Positions 1 through 8,583 of a stretch of 64,000 nt of DNA are shown here, piece after piece. Below the pieces are notes generated by a model. That model was not told the origin of the DNA. It made no database searches and saw only the letters and a list, made by a program, of their open reading frames with translations. Position numbers and translations under genes: made by a program. Numbering within the stretch: the first letter of the stretch is position 1; the number at the start of each line of letters is the position of its first letter. Source of the DNA: Lachnospiraceae bacterium 28-4 (lineage in GTDB: Bacteria; Bacillota; Clostridia; Lachnospirales; Lachnospiraceae); contig KE159599.1 in assembly GCA_000403275.2 (NCBI GenBank), positions 1,218,008 through 1,282,007 on the forward strand, given 5' to 3'.

Positions 1-298
1 ATTTCCACGATGAGCATGATGGAAATTTCTCTGGAAAGTTTCCAGTAATAGCAAGAAAATTGCTGAGTCCATACCGGATTGATGCAGAATATTGAGAGGA
101 CTTATAATAAAGAGATGCTGCAAAGCGATCAGCTGATTTTAAGTCATACTTTGTATCATAATCTGAAAATGCCCGTTCCATAAGTACACGGATTTTTGCA
201 ATGTGGCTATCGTATAGCTGGATGCCCAATTCCTCTAAAATTGCTTCTGGATTCTTAACATTCCAAATATTATTGCTAAAATTTATGGTGAATTTAGA
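1..298 (-). pseudogene. Truncated reading frame outside the ICE left end
   Basis: A minus-strand frame stays open from an in-frame stop at about 299-301 to the first base of the window, with protein-like composition (segments such as NPEAILEELGIQLYDSHIAK and FLAITGNFPEKFP). There is no good ATG near its upstream end. It starts close to the integrase end of the ICE, so it is probably a host or neighbouring gene whose 5' part was separated by integration. I do not recognise the family. Confidence 0.4.
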
Positions 299-308
299 TT
301 ATCTCTTT

Positions 309-439
309 AGAAGTTCTTATATGTCGGTATAGCCCGTATTTTCGGGCTTTCCCGGCATTTTAGATATGGGGAGAAGTTCTTATATACCCTCAAAACTTCT
401 TAGGTTTTCCCTCTCAATGGTAGTAAAAGAAGTAGTAAA
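309..439. repeat. Integrase-end repeats of the Tn916-like ICE (candidate arm sites)
   Basis: The 14-mer agaagttcttatat occurs at 309-322 and again at 372-385. An inverted aagaagt lies at about 394-400, and a further aagaagtagtaaat at about 426-439 touches the end of int. Tn916 integrase is known to bind short direct repeats just inside the element ends, so these are candidate arm-binding sites. A small hairpin (agcccg/cgggct, about 332-350) lies between the copies. The exact element boundary cannot be fixed without an empty site. Confidence 0.45.
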
Positions 440-450
440 TCCGTCTGCGG

Positions 451-1647
451 TTATGCTGCAATCAGCCTTTCCATTTCAGCCTTTGCGGAAGCGAAAGTTG
501 CGTGTGCGTAATAGTTCAGCGTCATGGTGATGTTGGAATGTCCCATGATATACTGTAACGCTTTCGGGTTCATGCCCGCATTGGCTAAGTTGGTGCAGAA
601 CGTATGGCGCAGGGTGTGGGGTGTCATTACTTTAGGTAAGGCTTCCTCATGGCACTTGTTGTACTTTTTCGCAAGCCCCCGGAACATGGTTGCGTAGTTC
701 ACATTCGTTTTCGGGCAGCCGTCCCGGTTGAGGAAAAGGAAATTGCTGTAACCGTCAATGGTGATCTTCTTCGCTCCCTTGCGGTTCTCCAACACGCGCC
801 CCAACGCTTCATACACTTTTTCACTCATTGGAATTTGTCTGATACCGCTCTGCGTTTTGGGTTTCTCTATGTAGTAGCCTGTTTCCGCGCTCCGTAAAAG
901 CTGGTGGTCTACATTGATTACCCGGTTTTCAAAATCAAGGTCGGTTTCAGTCAGTCCGCAGAGTTCGGATATCCTAAGCCCTGTCCCCAGCAGTATGATA
1001 ACCTCGTCACGGTATTTCTGATAGACGCTATCACCTTGCATAAAGGATAAAAGGCTTTCTTCCTGTTCTCCTGTGAGGGGTACTTTCGGCTCCGTGTCGT
1101 CCTCGATCACGGTGTTTAGCTGGAAGTCAAAGGGATTTTTCCTTATGCAGTCGTCCTGTATCGCTGTGTAAAAAGCAGCTTTTAGAGAACGCTTGTCATT
1201 GCTTATGGTCTTGTAGGATATTCCCTTTTCTTTCATGCGCAACGCCCATTCTTTCGCGTCGGACAGCTTCACACTGTCAATGGGGCAGGAACCAAGTTTA
1301 TCCGCTTCCAGCAGCTTCATCAGCCGTTCGCGCCCCTTTGTGGTGTTGTGCCTTACATTCCCCCGGTGGCGGTTCTGCTTCGCGTAAAGCTCGCAGACGG
1401 TCATTTTCTTTCCGATTGTGTCTATCCCGTCGTCAAGGTCTTTCTGTATCTCTTTTTCCTTTTCTCTAAGGGATATGTCGTCACGCTTCCCGGCAGGGGT
1501 CTTGTCCGTAGGCACTAACTTCCACGCATAGACAAATTGCACTTTACCAAAAGTATCGGTATATTTGTAAGCATATCTCCCGTCTTTTCTCTGGCTCTCT
1601 CCCGAACGCAAAATGCGGTTTCTATTATCACGTCTTTTCTCCGACAT
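451..1647 (-). CDS. int: Tn916-family tyrosine integrase
   Basis: Site-specific recombinase that would integrate and excise the whole ICE. The 398-residue protein opens MSEKRRDNRNRILRSGESQ and shows the Tn916 Int layout: N-terminal arm-binding domain (about 1-70), SAM-like core-binding domain, and catalytic domain with Arg in GTGLRISELCG, the HTLRHTF box, GHSN and the nucleophile region NYYAHATF. The start at 1647 has the ribosome site AAAGGAG; a 26-codon upstream extension has no such site. xis lies directly upstream, as in Tn916. It is close to full family length, so probably functional. Confidence 0.97.
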   Translation of the reverse strand: MSEKRRDNRNRILRSGESQRKDGRYAYKYTDTFGKVQFVYAWKLVPTDKTPAGKRDDISLREKEKEIQKDLDDGIDTIGKKMTVCELYAKQNRHRGNVRHNTTKGRERLMKLLEADKLGSCPIDSVKLSDAKEWALRMKEKGISYKTISNDKRSLKAAFYTAIQDDCIRKNPFDFQLNTVIEDDTEPKVPLTGEQEESLLSFMQGDSVYQKYRDEVIILLGTGLRISELCGLTETDLDFENRVINVDHQLLRSAETGYYIEKPKTQSGIRQIPMSEKVYEALGRVLENRKGAKKITIDGYSNFLFLNRDGCPKTNVNYATMFRGLAKKYNKCHEEALPKVMTPHTLRHTFCTNLANAGMNPKALQYIMGHSNITMTLNYYAHATFASAKAEMERLIAA

Positions 1648-1736
1648 TGTTTTTGCTCCTTTCCGTGTCGGAAAGAGCCTTGATATGCCTAATCTTATTA
1701 TAGCACATTCAAGGCTCCTTTTCACTATCTTTTTCG

Positions 1737-1940
1737 CTAAATTGCGTCCAGCGTGTCAATGATCTTTTCAAACTGTTTCCTCTTGATCTGAATACGGTTG
1801 CCGTTCAAGAATATCCAGCCCGCCGTAGGATTTTCTTCTGCAAGTTTCCGCAACTTGTTTTCCCCAATGCGGAAATATTTTGACGCTTCCTCAATGGTAA
1901 GCGTGTACTTTTCCCAAATAGGCACATCAGCATTGCTCAT
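1737..1940 (-). CDS. xis: Excisionase, Tn916 Xis type
   Basis: Small basic DNA-bending protein (67 residues) that directs the integrase toward excision. It is nearly the same as Tn916 Xis from memory of that family: [20 protein letters not shown] is followed by a conserved [17 protein letters not shown] tail. It has a winged-helix MerR-like fold by family. A purine-rich ribosome site (GAAAGGGGG) precedes the start. It is 89 bases upstream of int and probably co-transcribed with it. Confidence 0.96.
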   Translation of the reverse strand: MSNADVPIWEKYTLTIEEASKYFRIGENKLRKLAEENPTAGWIFLNGNRIQIKRKQFEKIIDTLDAI

Positions 1941-2448
1941 TCTATATATCCCCCTTTCAAAAATGGGTAAAAGGTTAATTGTGAAAAAGGGGCTGTGATC
2001 GGACGGTTATCAGCGTAACCTCACGGGAGTTTCACCCCTGCATGGTTCTCATGCAGCCCTACCCATTGCCTGCGACGCTTTTAACGCTCGGACTGTGGCG
2101 GTAAGGGAGTATCATTATATATCCTGCGCTGTCGTCGCCCGCAAGCTGCTAAACTTGCTCCCCGGCGCGGTGTTGGTCGCTCGGCTGTCCCGGCAGGGAA
2201 AAGAAAACCCCGCCGGGATAGCGTCGTGGCGCACCCGCCGTATGGCTCGGCGCAAAAGGGACGTATCCGATCTGCCCTATGCTGCGCTGCCGTTATCTTG
2301 CGCCGCTTTCTTTGTCAAGGTTCAAAATCAAGAGCTTGTCGGCTCACGGAAGCATACCGCGCTGGGCGGTATGCCCCGGTGAAATGACAAGCAGCCCGGA
2401 AGCGGAAGCGCGGAAAGGGGGACGCGCCCCGCTGGGGACAGCCTGTGT
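1941..2448. other. 508-bp gap between xis and HTH gene
   Basis: No gene I would defend. It holds a highly structured block at 1988-2065, listed separately, and GC-rich DNA with many short inverted repeats. A 95-codon plus-strand frame (2095-2382) exists, but its composition (many Arg, Ala and Leu, no ribosome site, opposite to the operon) looks like a by-product of GC-rich structured DNA. In Tn916-like elements the corresponding interval carries transcription-control signals. Confidence 0.5.
1988..2065 (-). ncRNA. Candidate structured leader RNA upstream of xis
   Basis: Read on the minus strand, the block contains a 7-bp hairpin CTGCATG-agaac-CATGCAG, then GGTTA-CGCTGA-TAACC, with outer GGGCTG near one edge and CAGCCCC near the other, followed by CCCCTTTTT. 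This could be a multi-helix RNA ending in a U-run just before the excisionase gene, suggesting attenuation or another RNA-level switch on xis-int. I do not recognise it as a named riboswitch. The fold is by eye only. Confidence 0.35.
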
Positions 2449-2688
2449 TTAGCCTACGTTAAAGGCAAGGGTGCGGGTAATCAGCCGCACTTGCAGCCTG
2501 TTCTTCATTTCCTCGTCAACGTAGGAATAAGTATTGCCCGCGTCGTCTTTCAGCGTCCGGGTGCAGAGCGTCGCTATGTAACCCTCGTAATGCTTCAAAA
2601 CTGCGCACATGGCTTCCGTGTCGCCGCCCGCCGCTGCTGCAATAACAGGGAACGGCAACAGGGCAACGGATTTTTTATTTCTGTTCAT
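2449..2688 (-). CDS. Helix-turn-helix protein (Tn916 ORF8 type)
   Basis: A 79-residue protein starting MNRNKKSVALLPFPVIAAAA, with the pattern AAAGGDTEAMCAVLKHYEGY-IATLC typical of the short HTH proteins that follow the sigma factor in Tn916-like elements. Its start (2688) lies inside the end of the sigma gene, so the two are translationally coupled. The likely role is in regulating conjugation genes together with the sigma factor. A longer frame upstream is in another gene and has no ribosome site. Confidence 0.8.
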   Translation of the reverse strand: MNRNKKSVALLPFPVIAAAAGGDTEAMCAVLKHYEGYIATLCTRTLKDDAGNTYSYVDEEMKNRLQVRLITRTLAFNVG

Positions 2689-3109
2689 CTGTTTTTCCCT
2701 CCATATACAGTTTGATTTTTTCAAGCGCGGTTTTCCTGTGCCGGAAAATCGTACTGCGCACAACATTCAGCAGACCGCCTATTTCCTCGTCGCTCATATC
2801 CAAAAAGTATGACAAAAGGATAATGTCACGCTTCTTTTCGGGCAGGGCTTGTAAGGCTTCGCCAAGCAGCTCATTTTTCACAAGCACATCATAGCCGGAC
2901 ACTTCAAAGCGGTAGTAATCGCTCTCGTACTCGTCCAGCGTGTAAAGCTGTGAGAGTTCCGCTTCGCTCATTTCCGAAAAATTCACTTCAAGGGCTGCGC
3001 GTTTGGAAAGCTCCCGGTAATAACTTCTTGCTTCGCCTTTGAGGACTTTTTTTGCAAGTGCGTCATACTGATGTTGGATCGTTTTCATTTCAGAAGAAGA
3101 TAGCTCCAT
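2675..3109 (-). CDS. Sigma-70 family factor of the ICE (ORF7 type)
   Basis: A 144-residue sigma-like regulator. The C-terminal half has the region-4 pattern ALPEKKRDIILLSYFLDMSDEEIGGLLNV followed by RSTIFRHRKTALEKIK, the HTH expected to bind a -35 element. The start MELSSSEMK at 3109 is preceded by GGAGGTG. It overlaps the next HTH gene by 14 bases. By analogy to Tn916 ORF7 it should help switch on excision and transfer genes; that is inference from the family. Confidence 0.88.
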   Translation of the reverse strand: MELSSSEMKTIQHQYDALAKKVLKGEARSYYRELSKRAALEVNFSEMSEAELSQLYTLDEYESDYYRFEVSGYDVLVKNELLGEALQALPEKKRDIILLSYFLDMSDEEIGGLLNVVRSTIFRHRKTALEKIKLYMEGKTDEQK

Positions 3110-3175
3110 AGAGTTCACCTCCTTCCTTCGTGGTGTAAAAGACAAAAGGCTTGTCCTTCCGTCCCCTTTCACACC

Positions 3176-3409
3176 CTATCCGTATGGAAAAGGCTCTTTT
3201 GTTGCGCTTTCCAAGCAGCTTTTTAAGAAAACCAAAGGGCGCAAAAAAAGCCCGCCCACAAAAAATGCGGACAGGCAAAATAGCATTGATAACTGTATTA
3301 AGATGATTAGACAGTTCATATTGATAAGCGGAATTTTCCCCGGTGGTGGACGGGCTTTTTTTGATATGTCAATGACCGTCGGATTTTGTCGATAGGGTGT
3401 GTGCTTCAT
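3176..3409 (-). CDS. Possible small membrane protein
   Basis: A 77-codon frame with a good ribosome site (AAAGGAGG, 8 bases before the ATG) and one clear hydrophobic stretch, LIILIQLSMLFCLSAFFVGG, around residues 34-53. The ribosome site is embedded in a GC-rich hairpin (gcggct/agccgc), so translation could be gated. I do not recognise the product. It may instead be leader sequence of the sigma operon. Confidence 0.35.
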   Translation of the reverse strand: MKHTPYRQNPTVIDISKKARPPPGKIPLINMNCLIILIQLSMLFCLSAFFVGGLFLRPLVFLKSCLESATKEPFPYG

Positions 3410-3465
3410 GGCGGCTACCTCCTTTAGCCGCCGCTTTTAACAGTGAAACCACGTCATTCCTTGAG

Positions 3466-3510
3466 AAGATAAAAAAGAAACGGCGGCTTTGATTTCTCAA
3501 AAGCCGCCGC
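3466..3510 (-). terminator. Rho-independent terminator after the immunity operon
   Basis: On the minus strand the stem CGGCGGCTTTTGA/TCAAAGCCGCCG (3481-3509) is followed by TTTCTTTTTT. It lies about 105 bases past the stop of the YxeA-like gene, so it ends the ABC-transporter transcript. A second hairpin (acgacggc/gccgtcgt, 3544-3571) lies between the gene and this terminator. Confidence 0.8.
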
Positions 3511-3616
3511 ATAAGAATAGGAATGTGAAAATACTTCTGCTGTACGACGGCTTTTTTTCTTTTGCCGTCGTGCGGCAGATTTGCTATTAACTTAGCAGAC
3601 GTTATTCTTCACTGAA

Positions 3617-3985
3617 TTATTTTGGTAAGGTATATTGCTCTTGAACAGCTATCGGAAGCTCGTCATATTGTATCTCGCTCCATTCGAGGACACCGCGAAT
3701 AGGCATTACCGTCAGACGAATAAAAGCGTACTCTTTCAATTCCCTTGACGTTCCAAAGGTAATGTCCTTTTCGTTTCCGTCCTCGTCATAGCAGCGCAGC
3801 GTATAGGAGAAATCCATGCTCCCTTCGAAGTTAATTACACCTCCGGCAGATTCCGTCTGTTCGATCTTGCTGTTGTCAATCTGCGAATAATAGTAGGTGC
3901 TGCCTGCCCCTGAAAGCAGAAAAACGCCAAAACAAATTACAATTAAAAAGACAACACCAATTCCAAATAATATTTTTTTCTTCAT
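3617..3985 (-). CDS. YxeA-like (DUF1093) secreted/lipid-anchored small protein
   Basis: A 122-residue protein with an N-terminal membrane segment (KKKILFGIGVVFLIVICFGVF) and an extracytoplasmic domain matching the YxeA family: TYYYSQIDNSKI, a central YTLRCYDEDGNEKDITFGTS, and the ending GVLEWSEIQYDELPIAVQEQY. Such proteins are often found next to antimicrobial-peptide ABC transporters. It is the last gene of the immunity operon here, 15 bases after the second permease. The exact function of the family is unknown. Confidence 0.8.
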   Translation of the reverse strand: MKKKILFGIGVVFLIVICFGVFLLSGAGSTYYYSQIDNSKIEQTESAGGVINFEGSMDFSYTLRCYDEDGNEKDITFGTSRELKEYAFIRLTVMPIRGVLEWSEIQYDELPIAVQEQYTLPK

Positions 3986-4000
3986 GTGAAAGCCCTCCTG

Positions 4001-4783
4001 TTACCAACCTTTTTTGGGAACGGTTTTTTTTACCTTTTTTACGATTTTTGCCGACGAAGCATTTTTTGTTGTGGCTACAATAGCCGCAGAAATCAATAAA
4101 ACAGTAATCATGCTAATACTACATAATCCAATATTCCAATATACGGCTGCGTCGTAGCTCCGATACTGAATTAGTCCCATACTTGCTGTTATAGGATAGA
4201 TGTTTGCAAGCGTCATGTTTCCTGCCGCAAACATTCCTCCATAACCATAGACAAATGCAAGAATGACACCTATCATGTGTCCGTTAGGGATACGGGCGGT
4301 AAAGGCTATAATCGGCGTTACGGCTATATATAAAAATAAAGTATTAAGAGTAATCTGTATCAAAGCCTGTATTACGGCTGTTGCCGAAAATCCCGGAAAG
4401 CCAACAAGTAATTCCGCAGCGACAGTAAAAGCCGTACTCGCTATACCCAAAAATACGGACAGGAAGCCGCAAATAATCAGTTTTCCTCCAATCAACGCGG
4501 GATAGGAAACAGGTATTGTCATAATGCTCTTTAAGGTATCATCAGATTTCTCACGCGCAATAACATATCCTGCAATCAGAGTAATACACATAGGAAAAAT
4601 GGTTGTCGTATTATTTTGAATGACCCGCTCTGCCAAATGCGGAAACGTCCAAACTGTACCGTCTAATGCGGTAGAACTAAAAAGAGTAATTCCGACAGAA
4701 AGAAACATTAACAGAACACCTGCCCAAATGACATGGTATCTCTTTAGCTTCCATAATTCTGTTTTGATAATCCGACACATCAT
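4001..4783 (-). CDS. Lantibiotic-immunity ABC transporter permease, LanG/MutG type
   Basis: A 260-residue ABC-2 type membrane protein starting MMCRIIKTELWKLKRYHVIW, with about six hydrophobic segments. The start is fused to the stop of the preceding permease (TAATG), indicating tight translational coupling. LanFEG-type exporters protect cells from lantibiotics or bacitracin-like peptides by expelling them from the membrane. The longer frame upstream overlaps the other permease and is not used. Confidence 0.85.
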   Translation of the reverse strand: MMCRIIKTELWKLKRYHVIWAGVLLMFLSVGITLFSSTALDGTVWTFPHLAERVIQNNTTTIFPMCITLIAGYVIAREKSDDTLKSIMTIPVSYPALIGGKLIICGFLSVFLGIASTAFTVAAELLVGFPGFSATAVIQALIQITLNTLFLYIAVTPIIAFTARIPNGHMIGVILAFVYGYGGMFAAGNMTLANIYPITASMGLIQYRSYDAAVYWNIGLCSISMITVLLISAAIVATTKNASSAKIVKKVKKTVPKKGW

Positions 4784-5577
4784 TATTCCCCCCTTTTCTT
4801 GTATAAGAAATCTATTAAATAGATTGATATAACAGCCATTAGCCCTAAAATGAGAACCGTCTGAAAGGTTGACGGAATAATCTTTTCCAAAGCTGTTACG
4901 TTTAATGGAAACCCGTGTTTTACCATATCTCCCGCACCCCAGAGCGTTGTCATGGGGATCGGCAGAAGCCAACATAACCATTTAGGCAATGTCCCGAATA
5001 GTGTTTCAACGGTAAGGCTTGCCACACTGTAAAACACACATAATAAAATGGAAAAAATATATGTCTTGCTGAAAAAAACAACAAGTACAATTATAGGCAA
5101 AGTTCCTGCTGTAATAAAAATACCAAGCTCGATTGCAACTAATAGTTTATAGGCAATCCCATGTATTTCCATTGAGAAACTACCACAAATAACAGTAGCA
5201 AACATGGAAGCAAGACAAAAAATAATTCCAAAAGCAAACAGGACAATGATTTTTGCCATAATCATTTGAGTACTTGTTATCGGGATTGTGCGTAAATTTT
5301 TGAACGTGTCATTATCACGCTCCATAAAAAACAACATAGCAGCAATGACCCCAATAATACATGGCAGAAGAAAGATAACACCATATCCCATAACCATATT
5401 GAATAATCCGTCAAAAAGAACCGTTTTGTTCGGATACCGTTCCAGCATCCTCGGTGTTGCCATAAGGAATGTGATAGGAATAGGGAATAAAAAGGCAGAC
5501 AAAAACACAAAAGGGATAAATTTCTTTCTCTTTAATTTCATAAATTCACACTTTATAAGATCAAGCAATCCCTTCAC
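4783..5577 (-). CDS. Lantibiotic-immunity ABC transporter permease, LanE/MutE type
   Basis: A 264-residue ABC-2 permease (MKGLLDLIKCEFMKLKRKKF start, typical of LanE/BcrB-like subunits), with several transmembrane stretches and a basic C-terminal YKKRGE. It overlaps the upstream ATPase gene by 17 bases and the downstream permease by one. Together with the ATPase and second permease it forms a LanFEG-like heteromeric exporter. The specific peptide substrate cannot be read from the sequence. Confidence 0.87.
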   Translation of the reverse strand: MKGLLDLIKCEFMKLKRKKFIPFVFLSAFLFPIPITFLMATPRMLERYPNKTVLFDGLFNMVMGYGVIFLLPCIIGVIAAMLFFMERDNDTFKNLRTIPITSTQMIMAKIIVLFAFGIIFCLASMFATVICGSFSMEIHGIAYKLLVAIELGIFITAGTLPIIVLVVFFSKTYIFSILLCVFYSVASLTVETLFGTLPKWLCWLLPIPMTTLWGAGDMVKHGFPLNVTALEKIIPSTFQTVLILGLMAVISIYLIDFLYKKRGE

Positions 5578-6484
5578 CCCCTGTTACACGCTTAAAATAA
5601 TCTTCAAGGCTTTCTTCGCAGATATAGGCTTCTGATACGGTAAGCCCGTTTTCGACAAAGGCGGTTACAATTTCCCCGACAGAAATATCTAAATTATGCA
5701 GACGCATCTTGTAGTCGTCCTGTATGGTAAACTGCGTTTCATGGAAACCTCGTTCTAAAATTCTTGCCGCCTGTGTTGTACTGGAAACGGTAAAACGGAT
5801 ATGTCTGCTGCTCTTTGCTTCCAGTTCTGCAAGGCTTTCTTCCTCCAATAATGCGCCGTGGTCGATAATGCCTATATCATCAGCCAACAATGCAATCTCG
5901 GAAAGAATATGGCTGGAAATCAATATTGTTTTCCCTCTTTCAGTACAGAGGTCACGGATAAAAGAGCGCACTTCCGCAATTCCAATTGGGTCAAGACCGT
6001 TAATCGGTTCGTCCAAAATCAAAAGCTCCGGGTCGTGCATAATGGCAAGGGCAATCGCCAACCGCTGCTTCATGCCAAGGGAATATTGGGAAAACAGTTT
6101 TTTGTCTTTATAGGGAAGCCCCACTAAATCAAGCGCATTTTTAATTGCATTACGGTTCGGCACTCCCCGTAGGGTTGCAAAAATGCGCAGGTTTTCTGTG
6201 GCAGTCAAGTTCGGGTAAAATCCGGGGGATTCAATCAGACTGCCAATCCGGGGCAACAGCTTTTTCTCATTTGTCCGTAAAGGCTTTCCCCAAATTGTAA
6301 CTTCCCCGGAAGTGGGCTGTGTCAGCCCAAGCAGCATTTTCATGGTCGTTGTCTTTCCGGCTCCGTTTCTGCCAAGCAGACCGTAGATGCGTCCTTGCCT
6401 TACATGGATATTCAGATCTGCAACGCTTTTTTGTGTTCCGTATTGTTTGGTAAGATTTTTTGTTTCGATTACATATTTGCTCAT
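5561..6484 (-). CDS. Lantibiotic-immunity ABC transporter ATPase, LanF/BcrA type
   Basis: A 307-residue nucleotide-binding subunit. Walker A GRNGAGKTT is at residues 39-46, the signature is SLGMKQRLAIA, and Walker B is LLILDEPINGLDP; the C-terminal tail (about 230-307) is the usual extension of BcrA-type proteins. It is the first gene of the ATPase-permease-permease-YxeA operon, which lies downstream of a two-component system encoded on the same strand, suggesting induction by cell-envelope antimicrobial stress. Confidence 0.93.
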   Translation of the reverse strand: MSKYVIETKNLTKQYGTQKSVADLNIHVRQGRIYGLLGRNGAGKTTTMKMLLGLTQPTSGEVTIWGKPLRTNEKKLLPRIGSLIESPGFYPNLTATENLRIFATLRGVPNRNAIKNALDLVGLPYKDKKLFSQYSLGMKQRLAIALAIMHDPELLILDEPINGLDPIGIAEVRSFIRDLCTERGKTILISSHILSEIALLADDIGIIDHGALLEEESLAELEAKSSRHIRFTVSSTTQAARILERGFHETQFTIQDDYKMRLHNLDISVGEIVTAFVENGLTVSEAYICEESLEDYFKRVTGGEGIA

Positions 6485-6610
6485 TGCGAAACCTCCTTTT
6501 CATATTTGCTATTCTATCACGCTAACCTTGCCAAAACCTTGCCGAAACCTTGCTTTTTTCATGTTTTTACAGTTAAGCGAAATTTGACAAACTGAAAAAT
6601 CCCCGTATTA

Positions 6611-7534
6611 TTACAGGGATTTCGGAAGTAATACGGTAAATGCAGTCCCCCTATTGGGAGTGCTATCAACGGTGATTGTTCCTTTGTGAGCAGCTACAAG
6701 TTCTTTTACGATTGATAAGCCTAATCCATTTCCACCAGCAGACCGTGACTGATCGCATTGGTACATTCTTTCAAAAATATGTGGCAGATGATCGGGAGAT
6801 ATTCCTTTTCCATTATCTGTTATAGTGATTTTAGCTTGCAAATTATCTTCAAAAACATGGAATACTATTTTACTTCCCTTGCTATGGATAAGAACATTCT
6901 GCAACAGATTGTTGAGGATGCGACTATAAGCGTTTGCATCTATACGCATAAGATATTCTGCTTCCGGTATATCAAACGCATAGTCAAAATTACTATTTTC
7001 TAAAATAGAAATCCAATCAACTATAATATTCCGGGATAATTCGTTTAGGTCTAAAGTTTCAAAATGAAAAATCTGTTCCCCGGAGTCCAGTTTTACCCAC
7101 TCAAAGAGATTTTCCACGAAATGCTTTAGGTAGTGAGCTTTCTCAAATGCAACGTGAACATATTCGTCTTTTTCTTCTCCTGCAACGATCTTACATTCTA
7201 TTGCTTCCAAATAACCAACCAAAGAAGCAAGGGGAGTTTTTACATCATGGGAAATACTTGTCATTAACCGTTTATATGCCTGTTCAGATTGTTTTTGCTT
7301 GATAAGCTGTGTTTGGCTGTTCATTGCAATATCGTTTATACCGTAGCAGATTTTTCTTGTCATATCGTTCTTTTTAGTCAACATACGGCGGTTTAAATTC
7401 CCGGATTTTATATCTTCAAGGGCTTCTTCGATAATAGATAGTTGTCCCCGTACACTCCTAAGTTTTTTGACAAGAAACAAGATAAATAAAAGTGCGATAC
7501 AAAACGCAATCAATAAAAACAGATTAACATTCAT
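6611..7534 (-). CDS. Sensor histidine kinase of the immunity locus
   Basis: A 307-residue kinase with a short N-terminal membrane helix (NLFLLIAFCIALLFILFLV) and no extracellular sensor domain to speak of, then a HisKA box SISHDVKTPLASLVGY (phospho-acceptor His), an N box LLQNVLIHSK, and G boxes DNGKGIS and GGNGLGLSIV. This intramembrane-sensing type is usual for LanK/BceS-like kinases paired with peptide-resistance transporters. It begins just after the response regulator stop, so the two are coupled. Confidence 0.92.
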   Translation of the reverse strand: MNVNLFLLIAFCIALLFILFLVKKLRSVRGQLSIIEEALEDIKSGNLNRRMLTKKNDMTRKICYGINDIAMNSQTQLIKQKQSEQAYKRLMTSISHDVKTPLASLVGYLEAIECKIVAGEEKDEYVHVAFEKAHYLKHFVENLFEWVKLDSGEQIFHFETLDLNELSRNIIVDWISILENSNFDYAFDIPEAEYLMRIDANAYSRILNNLLQNVLIHSKGSKIVFHVFEDNLQAKITITDNGKGISPDHLPHIFERMYQCDQSRSAGGNGLGLSIVKELVAAHKGTITVDSTPNRGTAFTVLLPKSL

Positions 7535-7535
7535 G

Positions 7536-8237
7536 TTATGCCTCCCTGTTAAAACGATAACCAACGCCACGGACGGTTAAAATATAAAAAGGGTGTTCCG
7601 GGTCTGGTTCAATTTTTTTTCGTAATTTGCTGATAAAAGACATGATATTGCTATCATCAAAAGCATATTCTTCCTCCCATACATGGGTATAAATCTGCTT
7701 TTTCGTAAATACTTTCCCTTTGTTCGCCGCAAGAAAAGAGAGCAGATCAAATTCTTTTCCTGTAAGCTCCACTTGTACGTCGTTCATAAAAACAAGACGA
7801 TTAAGATTATCAATAGTCATTCCTTGAAACACCATACAATCCGTTTCGGTGCTGGAAGTTGGATTGAGCAGGGTATAACGCCGGATAAGGGAATTGACAC
7901 GCGCCATAAGCTCGTTAATGCTAAATGGCTTTGTCAGATAATCGTCTGCCCCCATTCGTAAACCGGACACTTTATCTTCTTCATTGCTTTTTGCAGTGAG
8001 CATAAGAACGGGGACATTGCTTGTCTGCCGTATTTGCTGCAATACTTGAAAACCGTCTAAATCGGGCATCATAATATCAAGAATAATAAGTGAACAGACA
8101 TTTTTGTTTTCCTCCAACATCTGCAAGCCCTCTATACCGCCGCCTGCAACAACCGCAGTAAGGTTTTCCTGCTCTACGCATTTTTTCATAAGTGTGCAAA
8201 GCTCTTTATCATCATCAATAATTAAAACTTTATTCAT
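7536..8237 (-). CDS. OmpR-family response regulator of the immunity locus
   Basis: A 233-residue regulator. The receiver domain (1-115) has the acidic pair DDD, phospho-Asp 54 in LIILDIMMPDLDGF and Lys in LTKPFS; the C-terminal winged helix has VELTGKEFDLLSFLAANKGKVFTKKQIY and the ending RGVGYRF. It is expected to activate the downstream ABC operon when its kinase senses the peptide. It overlaps the small HTH gene upstream by 8 bases. Confidence 0.94.
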   Translation of the reverse strand: MNKVLIIDDDKELCTLMKKCVEQENLTAVVAGGGIEGLQMLEENKNVCSLIILDIMMPDLDGFQVLQQIRQTSNVPVLMLTAKSNEEDKVSGLRMGADDYLTKPFSINELMARVNSLIRRYTLLNPTSSTETDCMVFQGMTIDNLNRLVFMNDVQVELTGKEFDLLSFLAANKGKVFTKKQIYTHVWEEEYAFDDSNIMSFISKLRKKIEPDPEHPFYILTVRGVGYRFNREA

Positions 8238-8427
8238 GTTTTTTCTTCCTTTCTGCTTTCAACCGGGCATCTGTTGGTTTTTCAGCGTCTTTTGGTATCA
8301 GCCATAGCCGACTAAATTTTGCTACACCCGGTATACGGTTTTCCTCACATAGCTTTTGCACCCGTCTTTCTGAAATGCCCCATTTTTGCGCTGCTTCCGG
8401 GGCAGAAATATACTCTAACATCTTCAT
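8230..8427 (-). CDS. Small excisionase-like HTH_17 DNA-binding protein
   Basis: A 65-residue protein with EYISAPEAAQKWGISERRVQ-KLCEENRIPG, the helix-turn-helix found in excisionase-like/MerR-type small proteins, and a basic tail. It is the first gene of the two-component/ABC transporter unit and overlaps the response regulator by 8 bases. It may be an accessory regulator of the immunity genes. Whether it acts in recombination is unclear. Confidence 0.75.
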   Translation of the reverse strand: MKMLEYISAPEAAQKWGISERRVQKLCEENRIPGVAKFSRLWLIPKDAEKPTDARLKAERKKKHE

Positions 8428-8583
8428 TCACCCTTTCTCTAACTTCTATCAGTATAATTATATGCGTCCAGCCGAATAACTTCAAGACAAATTTTGCTGG
8501 ATATAGGAATTATTTCAGCTAACTGATAGAACTGTGTAAACATATCCAAAAAGAAAGGTGAACAGTAAAATGTAGTAGGGTGA

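Noticed and set aside
2095..2382. 95-codon plus-strand frame between xis and the HTH gene
   Set aside because: No ribosome site, opposite to the surrounding operon, and composition typical of GC-rich structured DNA; possible but not supported.
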